A stretch of DNA of 64,000 bases from Salinirubrum litoreum (GCF_020567425.1 NZ_JAJCVJ010000002.1:1033068-1097067); one strand, 5' to 3'; shown: positions 22,380-33,234, numbered from the stretch's first letter. The notes: generated from the sequence alone by a model not told the origin. A program made the numbers and translations.

Positions 22380-22620
22380 ACCACACCGCAGACCGCGACT
22401 CCGGCAACTACTGCACCCCAAACCGCGACAGCACCGCAGACTGCGACCGCGACAGCACAGCGACCGCATCCGCGACCGCGACCGCCGCGAGTCGTAGCGC
22501 GAGGAACCGCACCCGCCTCCGCAACCGCGACAGCAACCGCACCTCGGCCCTCCCCAGCCTCGGCTGGCGCATGAACGCGCCAGCCTCCCTCGCACGCGTT
22601 TCTCGCGCGCGCCGGTTTCG
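22380..22620 (+). repeat. Dispersed intergenic repeat, copy B (plus orientation)
   Basis: Related to the minus strand of 20629-20815 and therefore in inverted orientation to it, with the GNAT and SDR genes between the two. It opens with many ACCGCGAC/GCGACAGC units, then shows the same ordered series of short blocks (GGAACCGCACC, CGCACCTCGG, CCTCCCCA, CTCCCTCGC, CTCGCGCGCGCC). A hairpin interrupts this copy at 22561-22584 (GGCTGGCGC / GCGCCAGCC). Confidence 0.7.
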
Positions 22621-22869
22621 AGGTGCAATCTCACGCAACGCGGGTCACCCGACCAGTGCGACGAGAACCGGGAACCCGGATCGGACGCGATCTGCTGACG
22701 ACCGACACCGAGCAGGACCCGAGCGACAGCGAGTGGTCTGCTCGCAGGTCGGTTCGGCAGCAGTCGGGGAGGCTCGGGGACTACTGCGACGACCGGGTTG
22801 CAGACCAGCGATGCGAAATCGGGTGAGGATAAGTAGCGACGTGATGGGTCACTCAGTTCGGGCAGGACT

Positions 22870-22994
22870 GAAAGGGCCGGTCTCTCGACTGGCCCCCGAC
22901 GATGTAAGCACTGGACTGAGGGCTGGCGGGCTTGCTCGCCAGCCTGAGGGAAGCGCGAAACGAGTCGCGGGCCATCGAGAGACCGGGGGCTTTC
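22870..22994. repeat. Multi-stem inverted-repeat element (possible structured RNA or REP-like element)
   Basis: The ends pair: GAAAG...GGTCTCTCGA (22870-22888) with TCGAGAGACC...GCTTTC (22975-22994), including 10 perfect base pairs. The stem continues with TGGCCC (22890-22895) against GGGCCA (22969-22974). Inside are a perfect 8-bp hairpin (GGCTGGCG / CGCCAGCC, 22921-22944) and a 5-bp one (CGCGA / TCGCG, 22954-22969). The result is a closed multi-branch shape in a gene-free region about 175 bases before the ferredoxin gene. Confidence 0.7.
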
Positions 22995-23140
22995 ACCGCT
23001 CGTCGTTCACGACCGATCCAACCGAGTTCCCGTATCCAACTCACTCAACCGAGTACCCACCGCCAACCGAGTCGACCCAGTCTACAGAGACGTCCACGCC
23101 GTAATCCACTTACCGGAGCGACCCGGCAATCGCAATCCTG

Positions 23141-23147
23141 TTAAACC
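23141..23147 (+). promoter_or_regulatory. TATA box for a leaderless ferredoxin transcript
   Basis: TTAAACC centred 25 bases before the ATG at 23168 puts the transcription start on or next to the start codon. No Shine-Dalgarno is visible, consistent with a leaderless mRNA. Confidence 0.5.
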
Positions 23148-23167
23148 CACGTTTCATACCAGCGCGC

Positions 23168-23758
23168 ATGGCCGAATTCTTCAGTCCGGTGGGGTTCGCG
23201 CTGGGCGCGATGCTGACGCTCACCGTGGTCATACTCCACTACTCGCGCGGGACTGGCTGGGAGTCCCGACAGGACATCGCACAGGAGGTCTTAGAACGCC
23301 GGGCCGAGACGGTCCCGGAGACCGACTTCCCCGAACCGATGAACCGCTCCATCGGCGGCGGCGCGCCGGCGGCGGCGATCGGCGGCGAGGCCGGCGAGGG
23401 TGCCGAACTCGAGGGCGAAGCAGTCGAGGAGGAGGTCGGCCCGGCCGACATCCCCGACGACGAGATCGAGTACTTCGAGGTCGAGTTCATCAAGGAGGGG
23501 ACCACCATCGAGGTCCCGAACAACCAGCCCCTGCTCGACTCCGGCGAGGACGAGGGGATGGACCTCCCCTACGCCTGTCGGCAGGGCCAGTGTGTCTCCT
23601 GTGCCGGGCAGATCACGAACGGCGGCAACTCCGAGGACTACGTCGTCCACGACAACCAGCAGATGCTCGACGACGCCGAACTCGACGACGGCTACACGCT
23701 GACCTGCGTCGCGTACCCGCGTGCCGACTTCTCGATCAAGTCCGGCGAAGCGCCCTGA
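23168..23758 (+). CDS. Membrane-anchored 2Fe-2S ferredoxin
   Basis: 196 residues. One N-terminal membrane helix (about 5-25, SPVGFALGAMLTLTVVIL) is followed by an acidic Gly/Ala/Glu-rich linker (60-95) and a plant-type [2Fe-2S] ferredoxin domain (100-196). The cluster ligands are Cys137, Cys142, Cys145 (CRQGQCVSC) and Cys180 (LTCVAYP). Haloarchaea have abundant soluble ferredoxins of this fold as main electron carriers; the membrane anchor suggests this one delivers electrons to or from a membrane complex. The domain faces the cytoplasm if the anchor is N-out, which is likely but not proven. It stands alone. Confidence 0.93.
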   Translation: MAEFFSPVGFALGAMLTLTVVILHYSRGTGWESRQDIAQEVLERRAETVPETDFPEPMNRSIGGGAPAAAIGGEAGEGAELEGEAVEEEVGPADIPDDEIEYFEVEFIKEGTTIEVPNNQPLLDSGEDEGMDLPYACRQGQCVSCAGQITNGGNSEDYVVHDNQQMLDDAELDDGYTLTCVAYPRADFSIKSGEAP

Positions 23759-23888
23759 CGCGGTCGTCGACTCACTCTCCCCTCGCCGAACTCCCGGTCG
23801 TCACCGCGCGACGACACCGTGACACCCACCGGCAACCCGGCCCACGTTTCGATGCGTTGAAACCCGCCGCTCGCCTCGCCACTATCCT

Positions 23889-25349
23889 GTGTCCAGTCCC
23901 TCCACCGCCGGGTCGCTGACCGAGGGCGACCTGAAACGTCCGATGGTCGCGCTCGCCTGGCCGATCATCGTCACAGAACTGCTCCAGGTGGCGTACAACC
24001 TCGCGGACACCTTCTGGCTCGGTCGCTACTCGACCGACGCGCTCGCGGCGATCAGCCTCGCCTTCCCACTCATCTTCCTGTTCATCTCTGTCGGGGGCGG
24101 GTTCACGGTCGCCGGGTCGACACTCGTCGCGCAGTACACCGGCGCGCAGTCGGAGGGGTCGGCCGGCACCGTCGCCGGGCAGACGCTCTCCTTCATCACG
24201 CTGATCGCGGTGACAGTCGGCGTCGCCGGCTTCCTCCTCACCGATCCGATGCTGTCGGTCCTGCCGAGTTCCGCCGGCACCGGCGCGGACGTGATCCCCC
24301 TGGCCGGGGAGTACATGTCGGTGTTCTTCCTCGGGCTTCCGTTTCTGTTCGGCTTCTTCGTCTTCTCGGCGCTGATGCGCGGCTACGGCAACACCCGCGC
24401 GCCGATGGTCGTCATGGCGGTCTCGGTGCTGGTCAACGTCGTCATCGACCCGATCCTGATCTTCGGCTGGTTCGGCGCGCCCGAGTTGGGCGTCCAGGGG
24501 GCGGCGCTGGCGACGATCATCTCGCGTGGGATCGCTACGGTCATCGGCGTCTACATCCTGTTCGGCACCTCCGCCGGCCCGAGCGTCTCGGTCGCGGATT
24601 TCCGCCCCAAGATCGAGTACGTCCGCCAGATCGTCCGGATCGGGGTCCCGAGTGCCGTCGAGCAGTCCGCGACCGCGCTGGGGTTCATCACCCTGACCGT
24701 GATGGTCATCTCCTTCGCGCCGGAGGTCGTCGCCGCGTACGGACTCGGCAACCGACTCACCTCGCTGATCTTCCTCCCGGCGCTGGGTCTGGGTCGGGCG
24801 ACGAACACCATCGTCGGGCAGAACCTCGGGGCGAGAAAGCCGGAGCGGGCGGAGCGGGCGGTCTACCTCGCGGCGTCGGTCGGTGCCGGGGTGATGGTCG
24901 TCGCGGGGGTCGTCGCGTACTTCTTCGCGGAACCGATCGTCTCTATCTTCGTCGGGACGACCGGCGCGGACGCGGTCGCGACGGTCCAGTTCAGCGTCGA
25001 GTACGTCCGGATCCGGGCGTTCGAGTTCGGGTTCATCGGCGTTCTGCAGGTCGTGCTGGGCGCGTATCGCGGGGCGGGCAACACCAAGACGGCACTCGCC
25101 TTCTCGCTGGTCGCGTTGTGGCTCGGTCGGGTGCCAATCGTCTACCTGCTGTCGTTCGAGTACGGCTTCGCCGAGACCGGGATCTGGATCGGGATGGCGG
25201 TCGGGCAGATTCTCGGAGCGATCCTCGCGGCGGCGTGGTTCACCCGCGGGACGTGGAAGCGGTCGGTGATCGACGCCGGGAGCGAGGAGAGCGACGGGCG
25301 AGTCGGAGAGTCGACCGGAGAGCACGACGCAGACGAGCCAGCCCCGTAG
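23889..25349 (+). CDS. MATE-family multidrug/metabolite exporter
   Basis: 486 residues from a GTG start, with the twelve-helix, two-half arrangement of MATE transporters. Typical positions are seen in both halves: PIIVTELLQVAYNLADTFWLG in helix 1, then VAQYTGA, GYGNTRAPM between helices 4 and 5, GVQGAALATIISRG in helix 6; in the second half AVEQSATALGFITL, GLGRATNTIVGQNLGA and GAYRGAGNTKTAL. The last 35 residues are acidic and cytoplasmic. MATE proteins expel cationic compounds using a Na+ or H+ gradient; in a halophile Na+ is the obvious choice. Substrate unknown. A second, distinct MATE gene lies at 46211. Confidence 0.93.
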   Translation: MSSPSTAGSLTEGDLKRPMVALAWPIIVTELLQVAYNLADTFWLGRYSTDALAAISLAFPLIFLFISVGGGFTVAGSTLVAQYTGAQSEGSAGTVAGQTLSFITLIAVTVGVAGFLLTDPMLSVLPSSAGTGADVIPLAGEYMSVFFLGLPFLFGFFVFSALMRGYGNTRAPMVVMAVSVLVNVVIDPILIFGWFGAPELGVQGAALATIISRGIATVIGVYILFGTSAGPSVSVADFRPKIEYVRQIVRIGVPSAVEQSATALGFITLTVMVISFAPEVVAAYGLGNRLTSLIFLPALGLGRATNTIVGQNLGARKPERAERAVYLAASVGAGVMVVAGVVAYFFAEPIVSIFVGTTGADAVATVQFSVEYVRIRAFEFGFIGVLQVVLGAYRGAGNTKTALAFSLVALWLGRVPIVYLLSFEYGFAETGIWIGMAVGQILGAILAAAWFTRGTWKRSVIDAGSEESDGRVGESTGEHDADEPAP

Positions 25350-25390
25350 TTCACAACCGTTAAACCGCTGTGCGGAGTATCGGTCTTCGA

Positions 25391-25463
25391 GGGCCCGTAG
25401 CTCAGTGGACAGAGTGTTTGGTTCCGGACCAAGATGTCGCGGGTTCAAATCCCGTCGGGTCCG
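25391..25463 (+). tRNA. tRNA-Arg (anticodon CCG)
   Basis: 73-base cloverleaf: acceptor GGGCCCG paired with CGGGTCC and discriminator G, D arm GCTC...GAGT, anticodon stem TTTGG/CCAAG around loop TTCCGGA giving anticodon CCG, and T arm GCGGG-TTCAAAT-CCCGT. No CCA is encoded and no intron is seen. Its 3' end is partly copied at 25573-25596. Confidence 0.95.
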
Positions 25464-25572
25464 CTTCTGTGAGGAACGAACGTGACGAGCGAAGCGGTTA
25501 CGCGGGGTGTGAACACGAACAGTCGCACGCCCACGCAGTGACCGACGGGAGCGAGCAGGAACGTCTGTGACT

Positions 25573-25596
25573 GGTTCAAATCGCGTCGGGGCCGCT
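25573..25596 (+). repeat. Partial copy of the tRNA-Arg 3' end (att-like)
   Basis: 24 bases matching 25442-25465 (T loop to acceptor 3' end of tRNA-Arg) with two changes. Tyrosine integrases often use tRNA 3' ends as attachment sites and leave a direct repeat at the far side of the insert. The 131-base spacing holds no gene, so this would be the scar of a lost or minimal element. Confidence 0.65.
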
Positions 25597-25631
25597 CTCG
25601 TCGATCACCGAGACAGAGTGACGACGCCGTC

Positions 25632-25973
25632 TCACTCCGACTCGATCACGAACTCGGCGTCGTCGCTGTACTCGATGCCGACCGAGTGGCGAGTGTGACG
25701 GGAGTGTGTCTCGGCCCACCGACGCGCAGGTGTCTCCGAGAGGAACCGCTCGGTCGCGGGACACTGCTTGCAGGTGACGATCCACGGGGTCACGCCGTCC
25801 GGGAAGTGACCGGTGTGGCGCTCGTGGTCCAGCGCGAACTGCTCGAACGACTGGTTCCCGAGCGAGAGTTCGTCGAGTTCGTACGCGAGGTCCCACTCGT
25901 CTTCACAGCGTGCACAGGAGACGGTCGGCGTGTCGTCGATGTCGTCCGGTGTCGGCGGGTCGGCGTCGGGCAC
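25632..25973 (-). CDS. Conserved-type haloarchaeal protein with two CxxC pairs
   Basis: 113 residues from a GTG start. Two cysteine pairs, SCARCEDEW near residue 20 and TCKQCPATERFLSE near 68, with a HERHTGH motif between them and THSRHTRH after, make a metal-binding (zinc ribbon-like) protein likely. The N-terminal 15 residues are acidic and Pro-rich. I do not recognise a named family. It is transcribed toward the tRNA-Arg scar and stands alone. Confidence 0.75.
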   Translation of the reverse strand: MPDADPPTPDDIDDTPTVSCARCEDEWDLAYELDELSLGNQSFEQFALDHERHTGHFPDGVTPWIVTCKQCPATERFLSETPARRWAETHSRHTRHSVGIEYSDDAEFVIESE

Positions 25974-26140
25974 ACCCGCCGGTTGGGACCGGAGACCCTT
26001 CTACCTGTCCGCATCGTCGGACGCCCGCCTGTCGACGCTCGGTGACGTGGCCCGGTCGACGACACGGCGGCGAACGAATTTATCGGCGATACGCCGAGAG
26101 CGTCGCCACTCCGCAGGTGAAAACAAACGCTGGGTCCCGC

Positions 26141-26998
26141 TCAGTACCGCGAGGGGAGGAACGCCAGCATCACGACGAAGATGACCGCCGCGCCGCTGAG
26201 GATGGTCACGCCCCACAGCCCACTCGTCCGCTCGTTGTAGCTGTCGATGGCGTTGACTTCGGTCTGGTAGGTACCGTAGTCGCTCTCCAGCAGGAGCGTC
26301 TCGTTGTTGGGCATGAGCGCGACGTACTGCTGGCCGTTCAGCGTGACGTTCGACTCGCTGGTGACGCTGACGGTGTTCTGCTCGGGGCCGAACCACTCCA
26401 GCGTGACCGTCTCGGTGCCGACCGTGGCGACGGTCGTCTGGTTGCCCTCGTAGGCGAACTGGTCGCCGACCGCGACCTCCTCGGTCGCCGGGGTCGGGAA
26501 GTACTCGCTCGGTTCGACGAGCGTCCGGGAGCCGTTCTCCGTCACGACGACGTACTTCTGGCCGTCCTGTGTGGCGAGTTCGTTCTCGGCGTTCGGATCG
26601 TCCTGCAGGATGGCCGTCCGGTTGATCTCCTCGCGGAGCGTGAACGCCGTGTCGTTCTCCGAGTCCGGCGTCAACACGACGTAGTCGTCGTTCTGATAGG
26701 GGACGACCGTCCCGTTCTCCAACTCGGCGGTCTGTCTGGCCGACTCGTTCGTCCACGCGAACGTCGCCTCCCGCGTGATCGTCACCGGCGATCCGTGATC
26801 GCCGCCGGAGGTGGACGCGTCCAGCGCACTCACGGTGTACGTCCGCTCGTTCACCGTGAGCGTGTCACCCTGCGACAGGCTGTGCTCCGGATCGTCGAAC
26901 GAGATCGACGGCTGTTGTCCCGTCGTGACGAGTGTGTACGACCCTACTCCGATCACCAGAAAGAGTACGGCGTAGATCGCCACAGCGCGTCGTTGCAT
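26141..26998 (-). CDS. Two-helix membrane protein with large extracellular domain, haloarchaeal
   Basis: 285 residues from the ATG at 26998; a GTG six codons upstream is less likely because a TATA-like GTTATACG about 28 bases before the ATG points to a near-leaderless start. An N-terminal helix (about 5-25) and a C-terminal helix (about 262-282) frame a beta-rich, acidic outer domain with many Asn-X-Thr/Ser sites, suitable for N-glycosylation (NQT, NVT, NET and others). Two similar halves can be seen: GDTLTVNERTYTVSALD and VGDQFAYEGNQTTVATVG. No catalytic motif is recognisable. Function unknown. Confidence 0.8.
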   Translation of the reverse strand: MQRRAVAIYAVLFLVIGVGSYTLVTTGQQPSISFDDPEHSLSQGDTLTVNERTYTVSALDASTSGGDHGSPVTITREATFAWTNESARQTAELENGTVVPYQNDDYVVLTPDSENDTAFTLREEINRTAILQDDPNAENELATQDGQKYVVVTENGSRTLVEPSEYFPTPATEEVAVGDQFAYEGNQTTVATVGTETVTLEWFGPEQNTVSVTSESNVTLNGQQYVALMPNNETLLLESDYGTYQTEVNAIDSYNERTSGLWGVTILSGAAVIFVVMLAFLPSRY

Positions 26999-27095
26999 GG
27001 TACGAAGATTGGCCACCCGGCGTATAACGGTTACTAACTGTCGTGCGACGCGGGTGGTTCGCGTGACGCCGACGTCCGGGACGGCTCGTGCGAGG

Positions 27096-27139
27096 ATTTA
27101 TAGCGTGCTACGTGACACCGTGACAGTGCAACGTCACGG
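27096..27139 (+). promoter_or_regulatory. Promoter and operator-like inverted repeat before the APC permease
   Basis: A TATA box (ATTTATAGC, 27096-27104) is followed by a 7-bp inverted repeat, CCGTGAC at 27118-27124 and GTCACGG at 27133-27139, located where transcription should start; a further CGTGAC lies at 27111. A regulator bound there would block initiation. A GGAGG at 27137-27141 precedes the GTG start at 27151. Confidence 0.45.
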
Positions 27140-27150
27140 AGGCGTACGTC

Positions 27151-28533
27151 GTGAGCTACTCGGGAGACAGATCACCGGCGGCGAGTCTCGGACTGCTCGA
27201 CGCGACGATGGTCGGCATCGGAGCGATGATCGGTGCGGGGATCTTCGTCCTCACCGGGCTCGCAGTCGAGACGGCCGGCGCCGCCGCGATCCTCGCGTTC
27301 GCACTCAACGGCGGGGTGACGACGTTCACCGCGCTGTCGTACGGCGAACTGGCGAGTGCGATCCCCCGGAACGGCGGGGGGTACGCCTACGTCCGGGAGG
27401 CGTTCTCCGCCCCGGTCGCGTTCGTCATGGGCTGGACGCGCTGGTTCACCTACATCGTGGCCGGCGCGCTGTACGCGCTCGGCTTCGCGGCGAACTTCGT
27501 GGAGTTCATCGAAATCTACGGCGTCCACCTCCCCGGCCCGCCGGTCGCGTACGCGCTGGCCTCGGTCGTCGTCCTCGTCGCGCTCAACGCGGTCTCGACC
27601 GAGGCCAGCGGCGGCGCGGAGACGGTCGTCACGCTGGTCAAACTCGCCATCCTCGGGGTGTTCATCGCGTTCGGCCTGACGGCCGCCGGCGTCGGCGAGT
27701 TCGACCCGTTCTTCCCGTCGGGGGGTGCCGTCTCGCTGCTCCCGGCGATGGGGCTGACGTTCATCGCGTTTCAGGGGTACGACCTCATCGCTACCGTCAC
27801 CGAGGAGGTCGAGAACCCACGCAAAAACATCCCGCGTGCGATCCTCCTGTCGGTCCTGGTGACGGTGGTCGTCTACCTGCTCGTCGTCTTCGTCGCCATC
27901 GGAACTCTCGGGGTACCGGGCCTCGCGGGCGCGGGCGAGACGGCCATCGCGCAGGCGGCCGAAGGGTTCATGCCGACCTTCCCGGTGATCGGTACCGGCG
28001 CGGCACTGATCGCCTTCGGCGCGGTCTTCTCGACGATCAGTGCGCTGAACGCGGTCGTCATCGGCTCCAGTCGCGTCGCGTTCGCCATGGGCCGGGAACG
28101 ACAGCTACCGGCGCAGTTGGGTCGGCTCCACGCGCGCTTCGGGACGCCGTTCGTCGCCGTGCTGGCGAGTGCGGCGGTCATGCTGCTCGCGGTCGTCGTC
28201 GTTCCGATCCGGACGGTCGGGAACCTCGCCAGCCTCTTCTCGCTTCTCGGCTTCGTCGTCGTCAACCTCGCGGTGATCCGCATCCGCCGACAACAGCCGA
28301 ACCTCGAACGCCCCTTCGAGATCCCCTACTACCCACTGCCGCCGATCCTCGGCATCGTCTGCAACCTCCTGCTCGGGTTGTTCATCGACCCGATCACGTG
28401 GCTCCTCGCGCTCGGCTGGTTGGCGCTCGGAGGCGGTGTCTACCTCCTCTTGCGCGGCCGAGAGCGTGAGCCGACACCGACCGAACCCGAGATCGCAGAG
28501 CCGGACGTGACGATCCCACCAGAGACGGACTGA
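27151..28533 (+). CDS. APC-superfamily amino acid permease
   Basis: 460 residues from a GTG start, with twelve predicted membrane helices. The APC signature is in helix 1 (MVGIGAMIGAGIFVLTG); the NGGGYAYVREAFSAP loop, GWTRWFTYI, FQGYDLIATVTEEVENPRKNIPRAI and the later ALNAVVIGSSRVAFAMGR segment are all standard. It lacks the C-terminal universal-stress domains that many haloarchaeal APC proteins carry. The following gene encodes a TrkA-type RCK protein, only 85 bases on, which may be its separate regulatory subunit. Exact substrate cannot be read from the sequence; cationic or neutral amino acids are usual. Confidence 0.93.
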   Translation: MSYSGDRSPAASLGLLDATMVGIGAMIGAGIFVLTGLAVETAGAAAILAFALNGGVTTFTALSYGELASAIPRNGGGYAYVREAFSAPVAFVMGWTRWFTYIVAGALYALGFAANFVEFIEIYGVHLPGPPVAYALASVVVLVALNAVSTEASGGAETVVTLVKLAILGVFIAFGLTAAGVGEFDPFFPSGGAVSLLPAMGLTFIAFQGYDLIATVTEEVENPRKNIPRAILLSVLVTVVVYLLVVFVAIGTLGVPGLAGAGETAIAQAAEGFMPTFPVIGTGAALIAFGAVFSTISALNAVVIGSSRVAFAMGRERQLPAQLGRLHARFGTPFVAVLASAAVMLLAVVVVPIRTVGNLASLFSLLGFVVVNLAVIRIRRQQPNLERPFEIPYYPLPPILGIVCNLLLGLFIDPITWLLALGWLALGGGVYLLLRGREREPTPTEPEIAEPDVTIPPETD

Positions 28534-28617
28534 GTCGACGAGTCGACTCGAACCGACACCACCCGGAACCGATACCACTCGAACCGACCACACCGACACA
28601 CACCCGACACAGAGATC

Positions 28618-29268
28618 ATGACTGAGACACTCCGCGTCGTCGTCGCCGGCGGTGGCGAACTCGGTAGCAGAACAGCCCGACTCCTCGCCGACCGTGGCCA
28701 CACGGTCGTCGTCGTCGAATCGGATCCCGACCGAGCCGAGACGGTCAGCGACGAGTACGTCGCCAGCATCATCGTCGGGGACGCCTCCCGACCGTCGATT
28801 CTCCGACAGGCGAACCCCGCGAACAGTGACGTCCTCGCCGCGCTCACCGACGACGAAGCGACGAACTTCGCGATCTGCACGGCGGCCCAACGCATGGCCG
28901 ACATCCGGACGGTGATGCGGACCACGCGCGCGCCGGACGACCTCTACCCGGAGTACGTCGACGGGACGGTCTTCCCGGACGGACTGGGGGCACGGTCGGC
29001 GGTCAACGAGATCGTCGAGTCCGGCGTCCGGACGCTGGAGGACGTGTCCGGGGACCTGGAGATCGTCGAGATCGAGATCGCCCCCGACGCGCCGGTCGCC
29101 GGCCGCCGACTCGACGAGATTCGACTCCCGCGTGGCTCGCTGATCGTCTCGGACGCGGACGGCTCCCGGATCGGCGGACCCGATACGGTACTTCGCGCCG
29201 GCGGCCGCTACGTCGTCGCGGTCGAGTCGGACGTGGCAGACGAGGTGCTGAACCTCATGCGCGGATAG
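28618..29268 (+). CDS. TrkA-like RCK regulatory protein
   Basis: 216 residues. RCK_N domain: RVVVAGGGELGSRTARLLADRGHTVVVVESD is a Rossmann fold with GGGELG at 11-16 and an acidic residue after strand two, which favours NAD(H). RCK_C domain: about 140-216 (LEIVEIEIAPDAPVAGRRLDEIRLPRGSLIV... GGRYVVAVES). Such proteins gate cation or amino acid transport in response to nucleotides. With no Trk/Ktr pore gene nearby, coupling to the upstream APC permease is the simplest idea. Confidence 0.92.
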   Translation: MTETLRVVVAGGGELGSRTARLLADRGHTVVVVESDPDRAETVSDEYVASIIVGDASRPSILRQANPANSDVLAALTDDEATNFAICTAAQRMADIRTVMRTTRAPDDLYPEYVDGTVFPDGLGARSAVNEIVESGVRTLEDVSGDLEIVEIEIAPDAPVAGRRLDEIRLPRGSLIVSDADGSRIGGPDTVLRAGGRYVVAVESDVADEVLNLMRG

Positions 29269-29337
29269 CAGGCCGCCGCGACCCGAGTATTCGGAGGCGT
29301 CCGGGTCGGTTCGTGACACAGGCACTGGGAGAGTTGG

Positions 29338-29493
29338 CTAGCGCGGCTTCATCCCGCGTGCTTCGGCGGCTTGCAGCCGCTTCGGGTGAACCGACACTCG
29401 CGGGGAAGCACACACGCTGAGAGCAACTGGTCCACCGGGGTAACGGTGTTCGCCACAGACGGCACAACAGTCGCTCGGCGACTTGAAGGGCAC
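29338..29493 (-). CDS. Putative small Cys-rich protein downstream of tRNA-Cys
   Basis: A GTG-started frame of 51 residues. It contains CCAVCG near the N-terminus, then HRYPGG and VCASPRVSVHP, ending AARGMKPR-like; the Cys and His positions could hold a zinc ion. It lies 57 bases after the tRNA-Cys, in the direction of the rRNA operon, so it could be read through from it. It is too short to judge coding potential alone, and I am unsure it is real. Confidence 0.4.
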   Translation of the reverse strand: MPFKSPSDCCAVCGEHRYPGGPVALSVCASPRVSVHPKRLQAAEARGMKPR

Positions 29494-29549
29494 TGAATCG
29501 GCGTGGAGACTGTCGGCACTGCTCGTCGTAGTCTGTCGGAAAGAGTGGA

Positions 29550-29625
29550 AGCCAAGGGCCGGATTTGAACCGGCGATATGCGGCTCTGCAGGCCGCCGCG
29601 TTCGGCCGGACTCTGCCACCTTGGC
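29550..29625 (-). tRNA. tRNA-Cys (anticodon GCA)
   Basis: Cloverleaf on the minus strand: acceptor GCCAAGG/CCTTGGC with discriminator T, as usual for tRNA-Cys; anticodon stem GCGGC/GCCGC around loop CTGCAGA, anticodon GCA. It closes the rRNA operon downstream of 5S, the standard haloarchaeal order. Confidence 0.95.
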
Positions 29626-29680
29626 GCGTCTGTTCGTAGATGTGTCTGCCGCTTAAACGTAGCGGTCGCGTTCGAAATGA

Positions 29681-29716
29681 ACGAACCCCCATCCGACGAC
29701 CGGATGGGGGTTCGAG
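29681..29716 (-). other. Perfect 14-bp hairpin between 5S rRNA and tRNA-Cys
   Basis: CGAACCCCCATCCG and CGGATGGGGGTTCG pair perfectly around a 4-base loop. The stem lies just past the 5S 3' end in the transcribed direction. It probably marks a processing site or weak terminator between 5S and tRNA-Cys. Confidence 0.6.
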
Positions 29717-29723
29717 ATGAATG

Positions 29724-29845
29724 GCAGGCGGCGAACCGAATTTCCCAGAGGCTCGCGCACTCCAGTACTCGCCGGAACGCTGGTGAGCTTAACTTCCGTG
29801 TTCGGGATGGGTACGGGTGTTGCCTCACCGCTGTGGCCGCCTTAA
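29724..29845 (-). rRNA. rrf: 5S ribosomal RNA
   Basis: About 122 bases on the minus strand, starting TTAAGGCGGCCACAGC and containing the conserved CCCATCCCGAACACGG and AAGTTAAGCTC segments; ends near CGCCGCCTGCC, which pairs with the 5' end. End positions are good to a few bases. Confidence 0.95.
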
Positions 29846-29891
29846 CGCCGACCTACGGAATCGAACCGTAGTACGCCGTCGTCGGTCGGAC

Positions 29892-29927
29892 CGTGTGTAA
29901 GTGTAATCCAGATAGCGCCTGGACCCG
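29892..29927 (-). other. 23S processing stem, 3' side
   Basis: This stretch is complementary to 32953-32989 (shared GGATTACACTTACACAC block and GGGTCCAG). The two flank the 23S gene and form the long stem with bulges that archaeal splicing endonuclease cuts to free pre-23S. Confidence 0.75.
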
Positions 29928-29942
29928 TGCAATGGGCCAGTG

Positions 29943-32854
<2,912 letters not shown>

Positions 32855-32952
32855 CGATGGCGAGTACATCAGAGATGTACTCGTAATCGTGTCGATCTCG
32901 AACGTCGTCAGAGACGCGTTCGTGATCAGTAATACACTGTAAACCCGTTGAA

Positions 32953-32989
32953 CGGGTCCAGTGGACGCCTGGATTACACTTACACACGG
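32953..32989 (-). other. 23S processing stem, 5' side
   Basis: Partner of 29892-29927; an unpaired GTGGACGC-like bulge interrupts the pairing, as in a bulge-helix-bulge cut site. Confidence 0.7.
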
Positions 32990-33140
32990 CCTCATCACGC
33001 CGGCTAACCTGTTACGGCTAGCGCTCACGTTCAACCCTTCCCACCCACGCTCACGCGAGGTGGTGCATCGGTTTGCTTCGGGATTCATCGTATCGCCGTC
33101 CCACACTTAAGGGGCACGGTTCACGATTCCTCCCGAGAGA

Positions 33141-33212
33141 TGGACCCACTGGGATTCGAACCCAGGGCATCCTCCTTGCAAAGGAGGCACTCTACCACTG
33201 AGCTATGGGCCC
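33141..33212 (-). tRNA. tRNA-Ala (anticodon TGC) in the 16S-23S spacer
   Basis: 72-base cloverleaf on the minus strand: acceptor GGGCCCA/TGGGTCC with discriminator A, anticodon stem CCTCC/GGAGG around TTTGCAA, anticodon TGC. A spacer tRNA-Ala is the rule in haloarchaea. Confidence 0.96.
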
Positions 33213-33234
33213 ACCCCCTTACGGGGGGTCGTCA

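Noticed and set aside
18328-22497. 1389-codon plus-strand frame across several minus-strand genes
   Set aside because: It runs antisense to the DUF4255, ATP-grasp, GNAT and SDR genes, which have clear motifs. Its composition is that of a shadow frame.
22286-23104. 272-codon plus frame in the intergenic region
   Set aside because: It passes through the dispersed repeat and the stem element with no domain or protein-like composition.
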